From the NCBI RefSeq assembly GCF_001294465.1, contig NZ_LGAA01000016.1, positions 121,320 to 185,319 on the forward strand: a stretch of DNA of 64,000 nt, given 5' to 3'. The translations under genes and the position numbers were made by a program. This DNA comes from Moellerella wisconsensis ATCC 35017. GTDB taxonomy: Bacteria; Pseudomonadota; Gammaproteobacteria; Enterobacterales; Enterobacteriaceae. Below, piece by piece: positions 11,744 through 20,017 of the stretch. The notes under the pieces are model-generated. The model saw only the letters and a program-made list of their open reading frames with translations, searched no databases and was not told the origin of the DNA. Each line of letters begins with the position of its first letter. Within the stretch, counting starts at the first letter, position 1.

Positions 11744-12919
11744 TTAAGTGGAGGATTTTGCATATTGATTTGCTCCCATCGATTTCAAAAAACGTTGTTG
11801 ATAGCGGAATAATTCAGTTGCTGTTATACAGTGATAATCCATACCAAATTTTTCTGCGGTGAGTTTAATAATCTTTGCTAGCGCCGAATAATGTCGATGA
11901 TTCCAATGTGGAAATAGATGATGAGTTAAATGTAAATTAAGCCCACCAAGCCAATAATTAATCCATTGAGGGCGGGTATACCAGTCATAAGTGGTTGAAA
12001 AGGTATGGGTATAAAAACCATGCGGCATATTACCTTGTTCTGGGGCGAGATAAAAAGTGGCTTTCGCCCAATGTGTGCCGAGAATTAATACCACAAAAAT
12101 TAGTGAGGCGAACATTTGGCTAGCGAGATAAACCCCCAAAATAGTGCTGACCCCGATACCTGTATCCGCAAGCAATAATGTGGGAATGATAATAGTAAAT
12201 ATTAAATGCAGTAGCTTAGATAATAAAAACAATCCAATACCTTTACTGCCTTGATGGCGCATTTTAGCGGCAACACGAGTAAATTTGAATCGATCGAGCC
12301 AATCGTATCCCCAAATTAATGCTGGAAATGTCATGGCTGCGATAAAAGGCCAATAAATATGTTGCCAACGCATAAAGGGATACCAGCGCTGATAAGGGGT
12401 TTGGCGCAATAGAAAGTTTTCTTCAATATCTAAATCATAATAACGAATATTGGTATGCGCATGATGAAAAATAATATGCCGTACTCGCCAGCAATCAGGA
12501 TCTAAACCTAAAGGGATAGTTATCCAAAAATTAATCCAACGATTAGCTATAACTTGTTTAAAGATAGCGTTATGTGAGGCATCGTGAACGATATTAATCG
12601 CTAATAACAGCGCAAAACAAATAAATATAGGATAAAAAATATAAAAATTGAGACTGATATTATTTAGGCTGAATAGATTACCGCATAAACTAATGGCATA
12701 ACTTCCTAGGCACAATAAAATTAATATCCCGCTTTTGACGTAAAAACGTAGATCAGCGAAACGATGATCATTATGCTGCTGCAAATAGCGTTGCGCGGCA
12801 GCTTGCAGTTCGCGATGAAAAGCTAAATCGCTACGAGAATGATAACCTAATGCGCGCAGTGGCTTTATATTGGCATTTTTATTCAATACGATGTTTTTAA
12901 TTAACATAAATATTTTCAT
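11744..12919 (-). CDS. membrane fatty acid desaturase (first of a tandem pair)
   Basis: Paralogue of the following gene with the same architecture: box 1 HDASH (112-116), box 2 H148 with HH (152-153), box 3 HLTHH (330-334), and about four membrane spans. It has about 20 extra N-terminal residues, and its first 23 bases overlap the end of the sterol-desaturase-like gene, suggesting translational coupling; Met5 is an alternative start. The spacing to its paralogue is 54 bases. It probably acts on acyl chains made or modified by the upstream enzymes (inference from context). Confidence 0.85.
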   Translation of the reverse strand: MKIFMLIKNIVLNKNANIKPLRALGYHSRSDLAFHRELQAAAQRYLQQHNDHRFADLRFYVKSGILILLCLGSYAISLCGNLFSLNNISLNFYIFYPIFICFALLLAINIVHDASHNAIFKQVIANRWINFWITIPLGLDPDCWRVRHIIFHHAHTNIRYYDLDIEENFLLRQTPYQRWYPFMRWQHIYWPFIAAMTFPALIWGYDWLDRFKFTRVAAKMRHQGSKGIGLFLLSKLLHLIFTIIIPTLLLADTGIGVSTILGVYLASQMFASLIFVVLILGTHWAKATFYLAPEQGNMPHGFYTHTFSTTYDWYTRPQWINYWLGGLNLHLTHHLFPHWNHRHYSALAKIIKLTAEKFGMDYHCITATELFRYQQRFLKSMGANQYAKSST

Positions 12920-14024
12920 GGTTTGGATTTCTACCTAAGCCGCACAATAACGCCAGTGCATGCAGCCATAATAGGCTAGTTGTTAGTAGCCAAAAAATAT
13001 TTTGCCAGTGCCAATAGAAGATAATCACGCTGCCAAGAACAGAGGCTAAAATAAACCAGCTGTAGAGCCCCCAAGAATAACCGGAGGATAAGCCTGATAA
13101 TGCAATCGTACCGAGCCCCAAGAGGATAAATAAGCTGACTTGCTGCATGCTAGTTCCGTTATAGCCATACCCGTATAAATAAACATAGCCAATCACGAGG
13201 GTGAACAGCAGTAAAGTACCGCTGACTAATGCAAAGGCATGTATATGATATTTAGGCTGAAAGTTAGTTATTACTTGGCGTTTGATACCCAGTAAGCGTA
13301 AAAAAGGCCGATTACTGTCGATGAATGGATTTTCACTGGCAGGTTCGCCGCGGATACCGTATTGATAATCAGCGTCGGGTAATGCTGAATATGTCCCAAA
13401 TAATTTATCCCAAATAATAAAACTACCTCCAAAATTACGCTGTGAATAATGGCCTTGTTTGACATGATGCACTTTATGGTGGTGCGGTGTGACCATTATT
13501 TTTTCCCACCATCCTAATGGAGGGATCAGCGCACTGTGATTAAAAAATTGGATGGTATAATGAGCAATAGATACGGTAATAAAAATTTCTAATGGGATGC
13601 CGATTAAGGCTAATAACATAAAAAACGGTATTGAAGTTAACGATGAATACCAAGAATTCCTAACGCCTAGCGATAAATTAAACTGTTCCCCTTGATGATG
13701 AACAACATGTACCGCCCATAAGGCACGGAAGGTATGGTGTAAGCGGTGTAGCCAATAGAAACCAAAATCCCAGGCTAAAATAGCCAAGATCCAGACCCAA
13801 AGCGGCGACCAGTTATCTGTTATACCCAAAGAATAGTGGCTGACGACAAATCCGTAGCAGAATAACTCTAATCCACGGAATAGCCACAGCATAATATGGC
13901 CAGAATTTAGATTGAAGGTTAGCTCTCGCCAGTTGATCGATTGGTGATGGGAGCGCGTAATAATTAATCCTTCGATAATCACCACGGCCAACATAAAAAT
14001 AATCGGGAAAGTTAATTCATTCAT
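12897..14024 (-). CDS. sterol desaturase / fatty acid hydroxylase family protein
   Basis: Integral-membrane di-iron oxygenase of the FA_hydroxylase superfamily, a family that performs C-H hydroxylation or desaturation on lipids. With the ATG at 14024 the protein has 375 residues with histidine clusters HRLHH (93-97), HVVHH (106-110) and HHHKVHH (181-187), plus a hydrophobic C-terminal half with about four spans. A more upstream frame extension is disfavoured, because AAGAGA precedes the chosen ATG. The first 8 bases overlap the PAP2 gene end. The substrate is unknown; nothing suggests the organism makes sterols, so a fatty acyl or polyene lipid is more likely. Confidence 0.82.
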   Translation of the reverse strand: MNELTFPIIFMLAVVIIEGLIITRSHHQSINWRELTFNLNSGHIMLWLFRGLELFCYGFVVSHYSLGITDNWSPLWVWILAILAWDFGFYWLHRLHHTFRALWAVHVVHHQGEQFNLSLGVRNSWYSSLTSIPFFMLLALIGIPLEIFITVSIAHYTIQFFNHSALIPPLGWWEKIMVTPHHHKVHHVKQGHYSQRNFGGSFIIWDKLFGTYSALPDADYQYGIRGEPASENPFIDSNRPFLRLLGIKRQVITNFQPKYHIHAFALVSGTLLLFTLVIGYVYLYGYGYNGTSMQQVSLFILLGLGTIALSGLSSGYSWGLYSWFILASVLGSVIIFYWHWQNIFWLLTTSLLWLHALALLCGLGRNPNHENIYVN

Positions 14025-14628
14025 GGTAGTTCTCTTGTCGTCTAAGCTGAATTTTATCAACAACATACCAAGCCATCGTAGCGGTGATTATGCCGCTAAT
14101 GACATCGATAACTAAATGTCGACGCAATTGGATCACGGAGAAGCAGATCAATAGAGCCCAAACAAAATAGCCTGCGGTTCGAATTTTGTGGGTTTTAGAC
14201 CATAATGTATACAATACCAATAGTGTTAATGACACGTGCAATGAAGGTAATAAATTTTGTTGAGTGTCAATAGCAACGAGTTGTAGTACTAATTGCTGAG
14301 CCAAACCATGCTCAAGCGTGTTGGGATAGTCCATGGTGGTCGGAAATAAAAGATAAATTATGCCTGAAAGTAGAGCGCATAACTGCATAGAGAGCATGAG
14401 AGGCACTATCTTATTTCGCTCAGCTAGCAGATAACCACAGGGAATAAATAAGAAAAAAGATAAATACAACCAGATCCCTTGTACCGAGTAAGCGATATTT
14501 TTATCTAGCCAGCTGGGCATTAATTTGGTGGCATGTTCAGAGAATTGGCCAGTAAATTGATAAATAATTCCTACCGTGCCCCAGCCAATCATGCCGCATA
14601 AAATACGATAAACTAACGGGTGTCTCAT
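14017..14628 (-). CDS. PAP2-family membrane phosphatase-like protein
   Basis: A 203-residue protein with about five to six membrane spans. It carries PAP2 motif 2, PSLHV (about 128-132), and a motif-3-like RRHLVIDVISG (about 168-178) with the catalytic His and the charge-relay Asp. The usual first motif (KxxxxxxRP) is not obvious, so activity is uncertain. PAP2 enzymes dephosphorylate lipid phosphates. Its first 4 bases overlap the end of the adenylating-enzyme gene, which ties it into the operon. The partner substrate is not indicated. Confidence 0.72.
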   Translation of the reverse strand: MRHPLVYRILCGMIGWGTVGIIYQFTGQFSEHATKLMPSWLDKNIAYSVQGIWLYLSFFLFIPCGYLLAERNKIVPLMLSMQLCALLSGIIYLLFPTTMDYPNTLEHGLAQQLVLQLVAIDTQQNLLPSLHVSLTLLVLYTLWSKTHKIRTAGYFVWALLICFSVIQLRRHLVIDVISGIITATMAWYVVDKIQLRRQENYHE

Positions 14629-15899
14629 GCCTCCTCCCTGCGCATAATTCGGCGGCGCTTGTTGGCTAAGTGTGATTCAATCATTGCTGGTTGTAATGTC
14701 CATCCTAATATCTCAGTATCTGCGCCCTGTTGCTTAAAATAGTCCATTAATTTGTGTTGGCACTCGCTAAGTTGGGATAAATTACATTCACCTTGCAGTG
14801 TGAGATGCGAGCCGTGTTGTATTAATCGAAAATCTGCCGTTAATGGGAGTTGATTGGCGATTAATCGTGCGCAAGGATCAGCAAAAATAGTGATGGGATG
14901 ACCGGTTTTATCTTTGAGTTGCAATTGATCATCACAACGACCTTCGATTGTTTCAATCGCTATTTGTGGATCACCACAGGGGCAAGGTGTCGTACGAATG
15001 ACGAGAATATCGTCGAGTTGATAACGGATAATGGGCTGCGTTTCGCGAGTAAAATCGGTAATAATCGGTGAAAATCTGTGACTATCTAGCCATTTAGGTT
15101 CGATGTGTAAAAAAGCTTCGTTTAAATGCAAAGTACCGTGAGCACAAGTACAGCCTAAAAATCCTTCGGTTGCTTGATAGACTTCTGCGACGCAGGAAAA
15201 TGTTTGCGCTAAGAATTGTTTATCGTGCGGCTGTAATACCTCTGCAACCGAAATTACTTTTTTGGTTGATAGTCTGATTTTTTGTCGCTGGCATACTTTA
15301 GCTATCGCACATAAGACTTGTGCCGGTGCAACAATAATGGTGGGCTGATAAACGGCTAATTGGGCTAATTGTTGTTGAAAGTCTGCCATCAAATCGTAAA
15401 AACGAAAGGATAACCAGCGATTATTTACGCTCTCATACAGATTGTTATTAGCTCGTAAAAAAAGCGCGACCCGTTCGCCATGGAATAAACCGTTAGGCAG
15501 CATTTTTGCTAACATGGCCCCAGACCAAATATGTTGTTCTCTGGGGCTAACAACAAATAAGCCCCGTCTACCGGAGGTTCCCGAAGATAAACCTACGCTA
15601 TATTTGCCTACGGTTGGTGAAAAATTGCGTGATTCTTCACTCCGTTGTGCGCAGTCTATTAATATGTCGGCTGATAATCCTGCGGTGTTCATTTCATCGA
15701 AATTTTCCATCATGATCTGCTTATTCATCAATGGATATTCGGCTAAGGGTTTGCCAACATAAGGGGCGAAATAGCGACTTTTAGTCAGTATTCGTTGAGC
15801 ATGCCGTTGAAAAGCGGCTTGCTGATGGGCCTCTAGTGCTGAACGATCGGCAAATGAGCGCTGAGATGCTCGCCAATAATGCCATAGTGTCGCTAACAT
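14625..15899 (-). CDS. adenylate-forming enzyme, PaaK / coenzyme F390 synthetase-like
   Basis: Member of the ANL superfamily in the branch of phenylacetate-CoA ligase and F390-synthetase-related proteins (424 residues). The P-loop-like motif GLSSGTSGRRGLF lies near residues 103-115, the substrate-side motif YQATEG near 240, and the characteristic Cys pairs are GCTC and PCPCGDP (about 296-302), as in F390-like enzymes. It should activate a carboxylic acid with ATP to an acyl-adenylate, possibly then passed to CoA, or cyclised as OleC does. It shares one base with the hydrolase gene upstream. The substrate, probably a 3-hydroxy or aryl acid, is inferred only from context. Confidence 0.78.
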   Translation of the reverse strand: MLATLWHYWRASQRSFADRSALEAHQQAAFQRHAQRILTKSRYFAPYVGKPLAEYPLMNKQIMMENFDEMNTAGLSADILIDCAQRSEESRNFSPTVGKYSVGLSSGTSGRRGLFVVSPREQHIWSGAMLAKMLPNGLFHGERVALFLRANNNLYESVNNRWLSFRFYDLMADFQQQLAQLAVYQPTIIVAPAQVLCAIAKVCQRQKIRLSTKKVISVAEVLQPHDKQFLAQTFSCVAEVYQATEGFLGCTCAHGTLHLNEAFLHIEPKWLDSHRFSPIITDFTRETQPIIRYQLDDILVIRTTPCPCGDPQIAIETIEGRCDDQLQLKDKTGHPITIFADPCARLIANQLPLTADFRLIQHGSHLTLQGECNLSQLSECQHKLMDYFKQQGADTEILGWTLQPAMIESHLANKRRRIMRREEA

Positions 15900-16702
15900 T
15901 AGACTAACTCTCCTTCATGGCAGAGCTGGATCTCGACGTGGCGTTTGTCTATTTCGTGTAATTTATTTAGAGTTTCATAGTAAGCTTGCTTATCATCCAT
16001 GATGATATTGGCAATTGCCATAGGCCCGCGTAACTGACGATAATTGGTCGGTGACCATGCTGCATCTGCCGCTAATAGAATCCATCCTTGTTCGGTTAAA
16101 ACGCATAAACCAATATGTCCCGCGGCATGGCCTGGCAAAGGAACAATGAGTAATGTTTTCTCTGTATTAACCGCAAAGCCTTCGCCGAGAATTTGTAATT
16201 CGTCGGGTAATGGACAACGAGGAAAAGCTTCATAAAATTTAACGCGTGTTTCAAAATCCTCAGGAATAAGCCCAGGCACAAAGGCATTTTTTAAGGCCGA
16301 AAATCCGCGCAGCTTTCGGGTTTTTTGCCAGCCATCGCCGGAACAAATATAATCAATCTGTGGAAAGTCACGTAATCCGGCAATGTGGTCGCCATGAAAA
16401 TGCGAAATAATTAAGCCATTTATATCGGCAGGACTAATACCTTCACGTTGTAATTGGTTGACTAGTGAATCTTTAGTGTCGAAATAGACCGGTGTTATAG
16501 ACCGATATAAGCGAATAATGCCATGACGGGTATGATCATAAAAATGCTGAGCATATCCGGTATCAAATAACCAGCGCTGATGATTATTTTGTAAAAGCCA
16601 TGCCCTAGCCGGGAATTTGCAGGCTTTAAAACTGGCACCTTGCAACGCAATACAACCCGGGTGGGTACAATAACCGACTTCAAATCGACGAATCTCAATC
16701 AT
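15899..16702 (-). CDS. metallo-beta-lactamase-fold hydrolase, lactonase-like
   Basis: A 267-residue MBL-fold protein with the binuclear metal signature HFHGDH (about 101-106), the downstream GHAAGH and AADAAW metal ligands, and a late conserved His near the C-terminus (QLCHEG). The arrangement resembles acyl-homoserine-lactone lactonases more than glyoxalases or beta-lactamases. It overlaps the reductase gene by four bases (ATGA). In an olefin-type pathway this is the position where a hydrolase acting on a beta-lactone or thioester would be expected. The substrate is not shown by the sequence. Confidence 0.8.
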   Translation of the reverse strand: MIEIRRFEVGYCTHPGCIALQGASFKACKFPARAWLLQNNHQRWLFDTGYAQHFYDHTRHGIIRLYRSITPVYFDTKDSLVNQLQREGISPADINGLIISHFHGDHIAGLRDFPQIDYICSGDGWQKTRKLRGFSALKNAFVPGLIPEDFETRVKFYEAFPRCPLPDELQILGEGFAVNTEKTLLIVPLPGHAAGHIGLCVLTEQGWILLAADAAWSPTNYRQLRGPMAIANIIMDDKQAYYETLNKLHEIDKRHVEIQLCHEGELV

Positions 16703-17703
16703 AGTGTGGCCTTATTATTCAACCAGTTAGCAGTTAATTCGATACCGGTTTTCATATCATACACAGGGTAATATCCCAATTCTTGTTGGGCTTTTTGATT
16801 ATTCAGTGTCATGGTGAAATAAGCGGCACCGACGCTATAGCGAGTTAATAAAGGTTCTTTACGGTTAATGTAGGAGCCTGCTTCTAATAACGCGGCTAAA
16901 CTCCATAAAAGTGGATAGGGTACTGATTTTATATGGCATTTAAGAGCCAATTGTTGAAATAGCTGCTGCAAGGTGAGAATTAAAGGCTGAGGCTGTTGAT
17001 TGGTAATATTATAGGTAGCACCGCTGGATAAATCGGGTTGTTGCGTTGCTAACTGCATGCTGTGAACCACATTCCCAACATAAGTGAGATCAAAAGTATT
17101 TTTTCCACCCGCGGGTAAAATTAATTTTCCTTTACTGAGTCTAATTTGTGTCAGTAAGCGAGGTAATAATACTCTGTCATGCGGGCCAAATAATCCACGA
17201 GGTCGTAAAATGATATAACGAGTAGCGGGGTATCGATTAACTGATTGTTGGATAGCTAATTCGGCGAAATATTTGCTGCGTGCATAATCGTTGGCAAATT
17301 GTGTATTGCTTTGTGATTCGGGGATCTGTTGCTGGTGGCTGAAATTAAAATAGATCGCTGGAGTTGAGATATGGACGAATTTAGCAACATTCATCTCACC
17401 AGCAACATTAGCTAATATTTGGGTTGCCTGCCAATTGATAGCTTCAAAATCAGCCCGTTTACCCCAAGGCGCAGAAAGTGCCGCGCAATGCCAAATCGCA
17501 TCACAATCGGCGATTAATAGTTGCGCTTTTTCGTGGGTTAAGTTAAGTAACTCAATCGGTTGAAATATCATACCTTGCGCGGTTAGCTCAGCGCCTGCAT
17601 GCTGATCACGACCACAACCAACCACTTGGTGCCCTTGTTGTAATAGCCATTCGGCCGCATTACGGCCTAATCCGCTGGTTGCTCCAGTGACTAAGATTTT
17701 CAT
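16699..17703 (-). CDS. NAD(P)-dependent epimerase/reductase, OleD / 3-beta-HSD type
   Basis: Extended short-chain dehydrogenase (334 residues). The dinucleotide-binding motif TGATSGLG sits at residues 6-13 and the catalytic YxxxK as YARSK, with a preceding Ser (HIST) as in the 3-beta-hydroxysteroid dehydrogenase/OleD group. The chosen ATG at 17703 has GAGGGA 3 bases upstream and gives the usual Rossmann start; a longer frame into the preceding gene lacks this. It stands 14 bases after the condensing-enzyme gene. The likely role is reduction of a 2-alkyl-3-keto product of the condensing enzyme (inference from OleA/OleD pairs). Confidence 0.82.
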   Translation of the reverse strand: MKILVTGATSGLGRNAAEWLLQQGHQVVGCGRDQHAGAELTAQGMIFQPIELLNLTHEKAQLLIADCDAIWHCAALSAPWGKRADFEAINWQATQILANVAGEMNVAKFVHISTPAIYFNFSHQQQIPESQSNTQFANDYARSKYFAELAIQQSVNRYPATRYIILRPRGLFGPHDRVLLPRLLTQIRLSKGKLILPAGGKNTFDLTYVGNVVHSMQLATQQPDLSSGATYNITNQQPQPLILTLQQLFQQLALKCHIKSVPYPLLWSLAALLEAGSYINRKEPLLTRYSVGAAYFTMTLNNQKAQQELGYYPVYDMKTGIELTANWLNNKATL

Positions 17704-17717
17704 CGTTCCCTCTTCTA

Positions 17718-18716
17718 TTATGGGACTAAAATCATGGCGCAGAGCGCTAGCCCAGCCGCCGTTCCTATCAGCATGGAACAAGATTTACCATAAAAACGAT
17801 CGCTAATAATCGCGTGATGTAATGCTGTGGGAATAGAGGCGGCGACTTGGTTACCGTGATGGCGATAAATATCAATTAAATTTTCGGTGGGAACACCTAA
17901 ACGCCGACGCATATGTTCAAGTGATAGATGACTGGCTTGATGTGGTATTACGGTATCAATTTGATTGAGTGTTAAGTGTGCTTGTGTCAGTAAGCGCTGC
18001 ATAAAATCTTCAATCAATGATGATGCTAAACGGAATAACGGTTTTGGCTGCATATGAAATAAAAAATCACTAGGCTGCATGCCTGAACGAGGATTACAGC
18101 GTGTCCCCCCGGCTCTAATTTCGCATAAATCAAGGCCTTGAGGGTAGGTTTCAAGTCGATAAGTTAGAATGCCGCTGTTGCCATCCCCTTTTTCGACAAT
18201 CACACAGGCAGCACCATCACCAAAAATTAATGATGATTCTTCATGTTGCCAGTCGATTCCGCGTGAGGCTAAATCGGCCGAGACAATAGCAATACGCTGA
18301 TATTGTTCTGTAGCTAATAATCCAGCGGCAACTTGCAATGCATTAATAAAGCTCACACAACTGGTATTAATATCGAAGCAGGCAATGCCAGCTGGCAAAT
18401 CTGAAACGGCAAGAATATGTGCTGCCGTACAGGGCAATGCCTGAACCGCGATTGCGGAAGCTGAAATCAATAAATCAATACTCGAGGGAGCAATATGTTG
18501 AGCTGATAAGGTGTTATGCAGAGCTTCTGCGGCTAAAATTGCTTGGCTATCATTATCCTTTGCATGGTAACGATACTCAATTCCTGAATGTTTTTCTACA
18601 TAACCAGGTTGTTTATTCAGTCGTTGATCTAATTGAGATGACCAGACCTTATTCCGCGGTAATGCGATGCCAGAGGCAATTATTTTTAATGGTGTCAGCG
18701 ACATGTTATCACTCAT
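17718..18716 (-). CDS. beta-ketoacyl-ACP synthase III-like condensing enzyme (FabH/OleA-like)
   Basis: Thiolase-fold condensing enzyme of 332 residues with a complete Cys120-His259-Asn289 triad (NTSCVSF, IPHQAS, HHGNQVA). It is not the housekeeping FabH: it sits in an accessory operon with no fab genes, and sequence around the motifs differs from enterobacterial FabH. OleA, the enzyme that joins two acyl-CoAs head to head, and aryl- or long-chain priming synthases belong to the same superfamily. It is the first gene of the operon. Two starts are possible (Met1 or Met5); neither has a strong ribosome-binding site. Confidence 0.83.
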   Translation of the reverse strand: MSDNMSLTPLKIIASGIALPRNKVWSSQLDQRLNKQPGYVEKHSGIEYRYHAKDNDSQAILAAEALHNTLSAQHIAPSSIDLLISASAIAVQALPCTAAHILAVSDLPAGIACFDINTSCVSFINALQVAAGLLATEQYQRIAIVSADLASRGIDWQHEESSLIFGDGAACVIVEKGDGNSGILTYRLETYPQGLDLCEIRAGGTRCNPRSGMQPSDFLFHMQPKPLFRLASSLIEDFMQRLLTQAHLTLNQIDTVIPHQASHLSLEHMRRRLGVPTENLIDIYRHHGNQVAASIPTALHHAIISDRFYGKSCSMLIGTAAGLALCAMILVP

Positions 18717-19026
18717 TATTAAGGTTTTTGTTTTTTAATAATTAACAAATAATTAAATTAGAGGATATAGGAATAAACAGAAATATTGCTAAGGAGAGAG
18801 AGCAAGTAAATTTTTAGCCATAATATGTGAGGAATAGCGCTTTAGTTATTCAGGAAGGAGATGAATCAAACGGGATAAATAGTGCTTTATTCTTGTAAGA
18901 ATAATATTTAGCAACTAAATTAATTAACACTTAATTTATTTTATCAGTATTATTAGTAGATTATTTTTACTGTTATAAAGCGGTGATACAGAATAAGTAT
19001 GGCCCTTATATATGCCGGAGAACGTT
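18717..19026. promoter_or_regulatory. divergent intergenic region between the lipid operon and mlaA
   Basis: AT-rich control region. It holds an 8-bp perfect inverted repeat TTATTCTT-GT-AAGAATAA (18887-18904), about 170 bases upstream of the lipid operon, which could be an operator. I see no FadR or FabR site and cannot fix promoters with confidence. Confidence 0.45.
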
Positions 19027-19782
19027 ATGGGATTTCGCTTAAGCGGAGTTATTTTGGCTGCTGTATTAATGCTAGGCTGCTCAAGTTCAACAGAAACTAA
19101 CCATCAACAGCGCTCAGATCCGTTAGAAGGATTTAACCGCGCGATGTTTAATTTTAACTACAATGTGTTAGACCCCTATGTATTACGTCCAGTCGCAGTT
19201 GCCTGGCGCGATTATGTACCAATGCCAGCTAGAAATGGAATGAGTAATTTTTTTGGAAACTTAGAAGAGCCAGCCAGTATGGTGAATAGTTTCTTGCGGG
19301 GCGAGATTAAACAAGGATTTAAACATTTTAACCGTTTCTTTTTAAATACTGTTTTCGGTATGGGGGGACTAATTGATGTTGCCGCGATGGCGAATCCACA
19401 ACATTTAGCCAAAGAACAACCTAGCCGTTTTGGTAATACATTAGGTTATTACGATGTGGGCTATGGTCCTTATGTGGTTCTGCCGGGGTACGGTAGCTTT
19501 ACAGTGCGTGAAGAAGGTGGCGATTGGGTTGATAAAACCTATCCATTACTCAGCTATTTGACGTTTTGGATGTCAGCTGGAAAATGGGTACTTGAAGGTG
19601 TAGAAACACGGGCTCAATTGCTTGATTCCGATGGGTTATTAAAGAATTCATCCGACCCTTATTTAATGATGCGTGAAGCATATTTCCAGCGTAATGATTT
19701 CTTATCGCGTGGGGGCGAACTTTCCCCTGAAACGAATCCTAATGCGGTGGCTATCGAAGGCGATTTAGATTCAATCGATTAA
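19027..19782 (+). CDS. mlaA: outer-membrane lipid asymmetry lipoprotein MlaA (VacJ)
   Basis: Lipoprotein that removes phospholipids from the outer leaflet of the outer membrane and passes them to the Mla system. The start at 19027 gives a 251-residue protein, the same length as E. coli MlaA, with GGAG eight bases upstream. The signal peptide ends in lipobox LMLGC. The family segment RSDPLEGFNRAMFNFN follows, and GLIDVA and YGPYVVLPG are conserved. It lies next to fadL, as in E. coli. Confidence 0.96.
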   Translation: MGFRLSGVILAAVLMLGCSSSTETNHQQRSDPLEGFNRAMFNFNYNVLDPYVLRPVAVAWRDYVPMPARNGMSNFFGNLEEPASMVNSFLRGEIKQGFKHFNRFFLNTVFGMGGLIDVAAMANPQHLAKEQPSRFGNTLGYYDVGYGPYVVLPGYGSFTVREEGGDWVDKTYPLLSYLTFWMSAGKWVLEGVETRAQLLDSDGLLKNSSDPYLMMREAYFQRNDFLSRGGELSPETNPNAVAIEGDLDSID

Positions 19783-19872
19783 TTAATTATCGATTGAATG
19801 ATTGAAAGATTAGCGGTAAGGAAAATATTTTTGGATTTTTTATCGTAAATAAAGAATATTAATTAGAAGCAT

Positions 19873-19909
19873 CACTCTCTTATTGGCGACTCTTACCAGT
19901 AAGAGAGTG
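19873..19909. terminator. hairpin between mlaA and the small minus-strand gene
   Basis: CACTCTCTTA (19873-19882) pairs with TAAGAGAGTG (19900-19909). The stem can extend inward by four pairs (TTGG/CCAG). No clear U tract is present on either side. It is placed to serve both mlaA and the converging small reading frame. Confidence 0.5.
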
Positions 19910-19924
19910 AGGTTGTATGGTAGT

Positions 19925-20017
19925 TCATTTCTCAGTATTGCCTCGGTTAGACAAGGTTTCTATCAGTGCCATGACACTGAGGATCCCAACAAAGCCGATA
20001 GAAAATAGTACACCCAT
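19925..20017 (-). CDS. candidate small membrane protein, 30 residues
   Basis: A near-ideal ribosome-binding site AGGAGG lies 6 bases before an ATG at 20017 that opens a 30-codon frame. The product has one hydrophobic segment (about 2-19, VLFSIGFVGILSVMALI) followed by a polar tail ending SNRGNTEK, the pattern of single-span microproteins such as KdpF or CydX, though it matches none that I know. The strength of the Shine-Dalgarno sequence and its position with a hairpin just downstream argue for a real gene. Confidence 0.6.
   Translation of the reverse strand: MGVLFSIGFVGILSVMALIETLSNRGNTEK

Noticed and set aside
10583..18716. Aryl polyene or polyunsaturated fatty acid (Pfa) synthase cluster
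   Set aside because: There is no acyl carrier protein, dehydratase, FabF-type pair or large multidomain synthase, which those clusters require.
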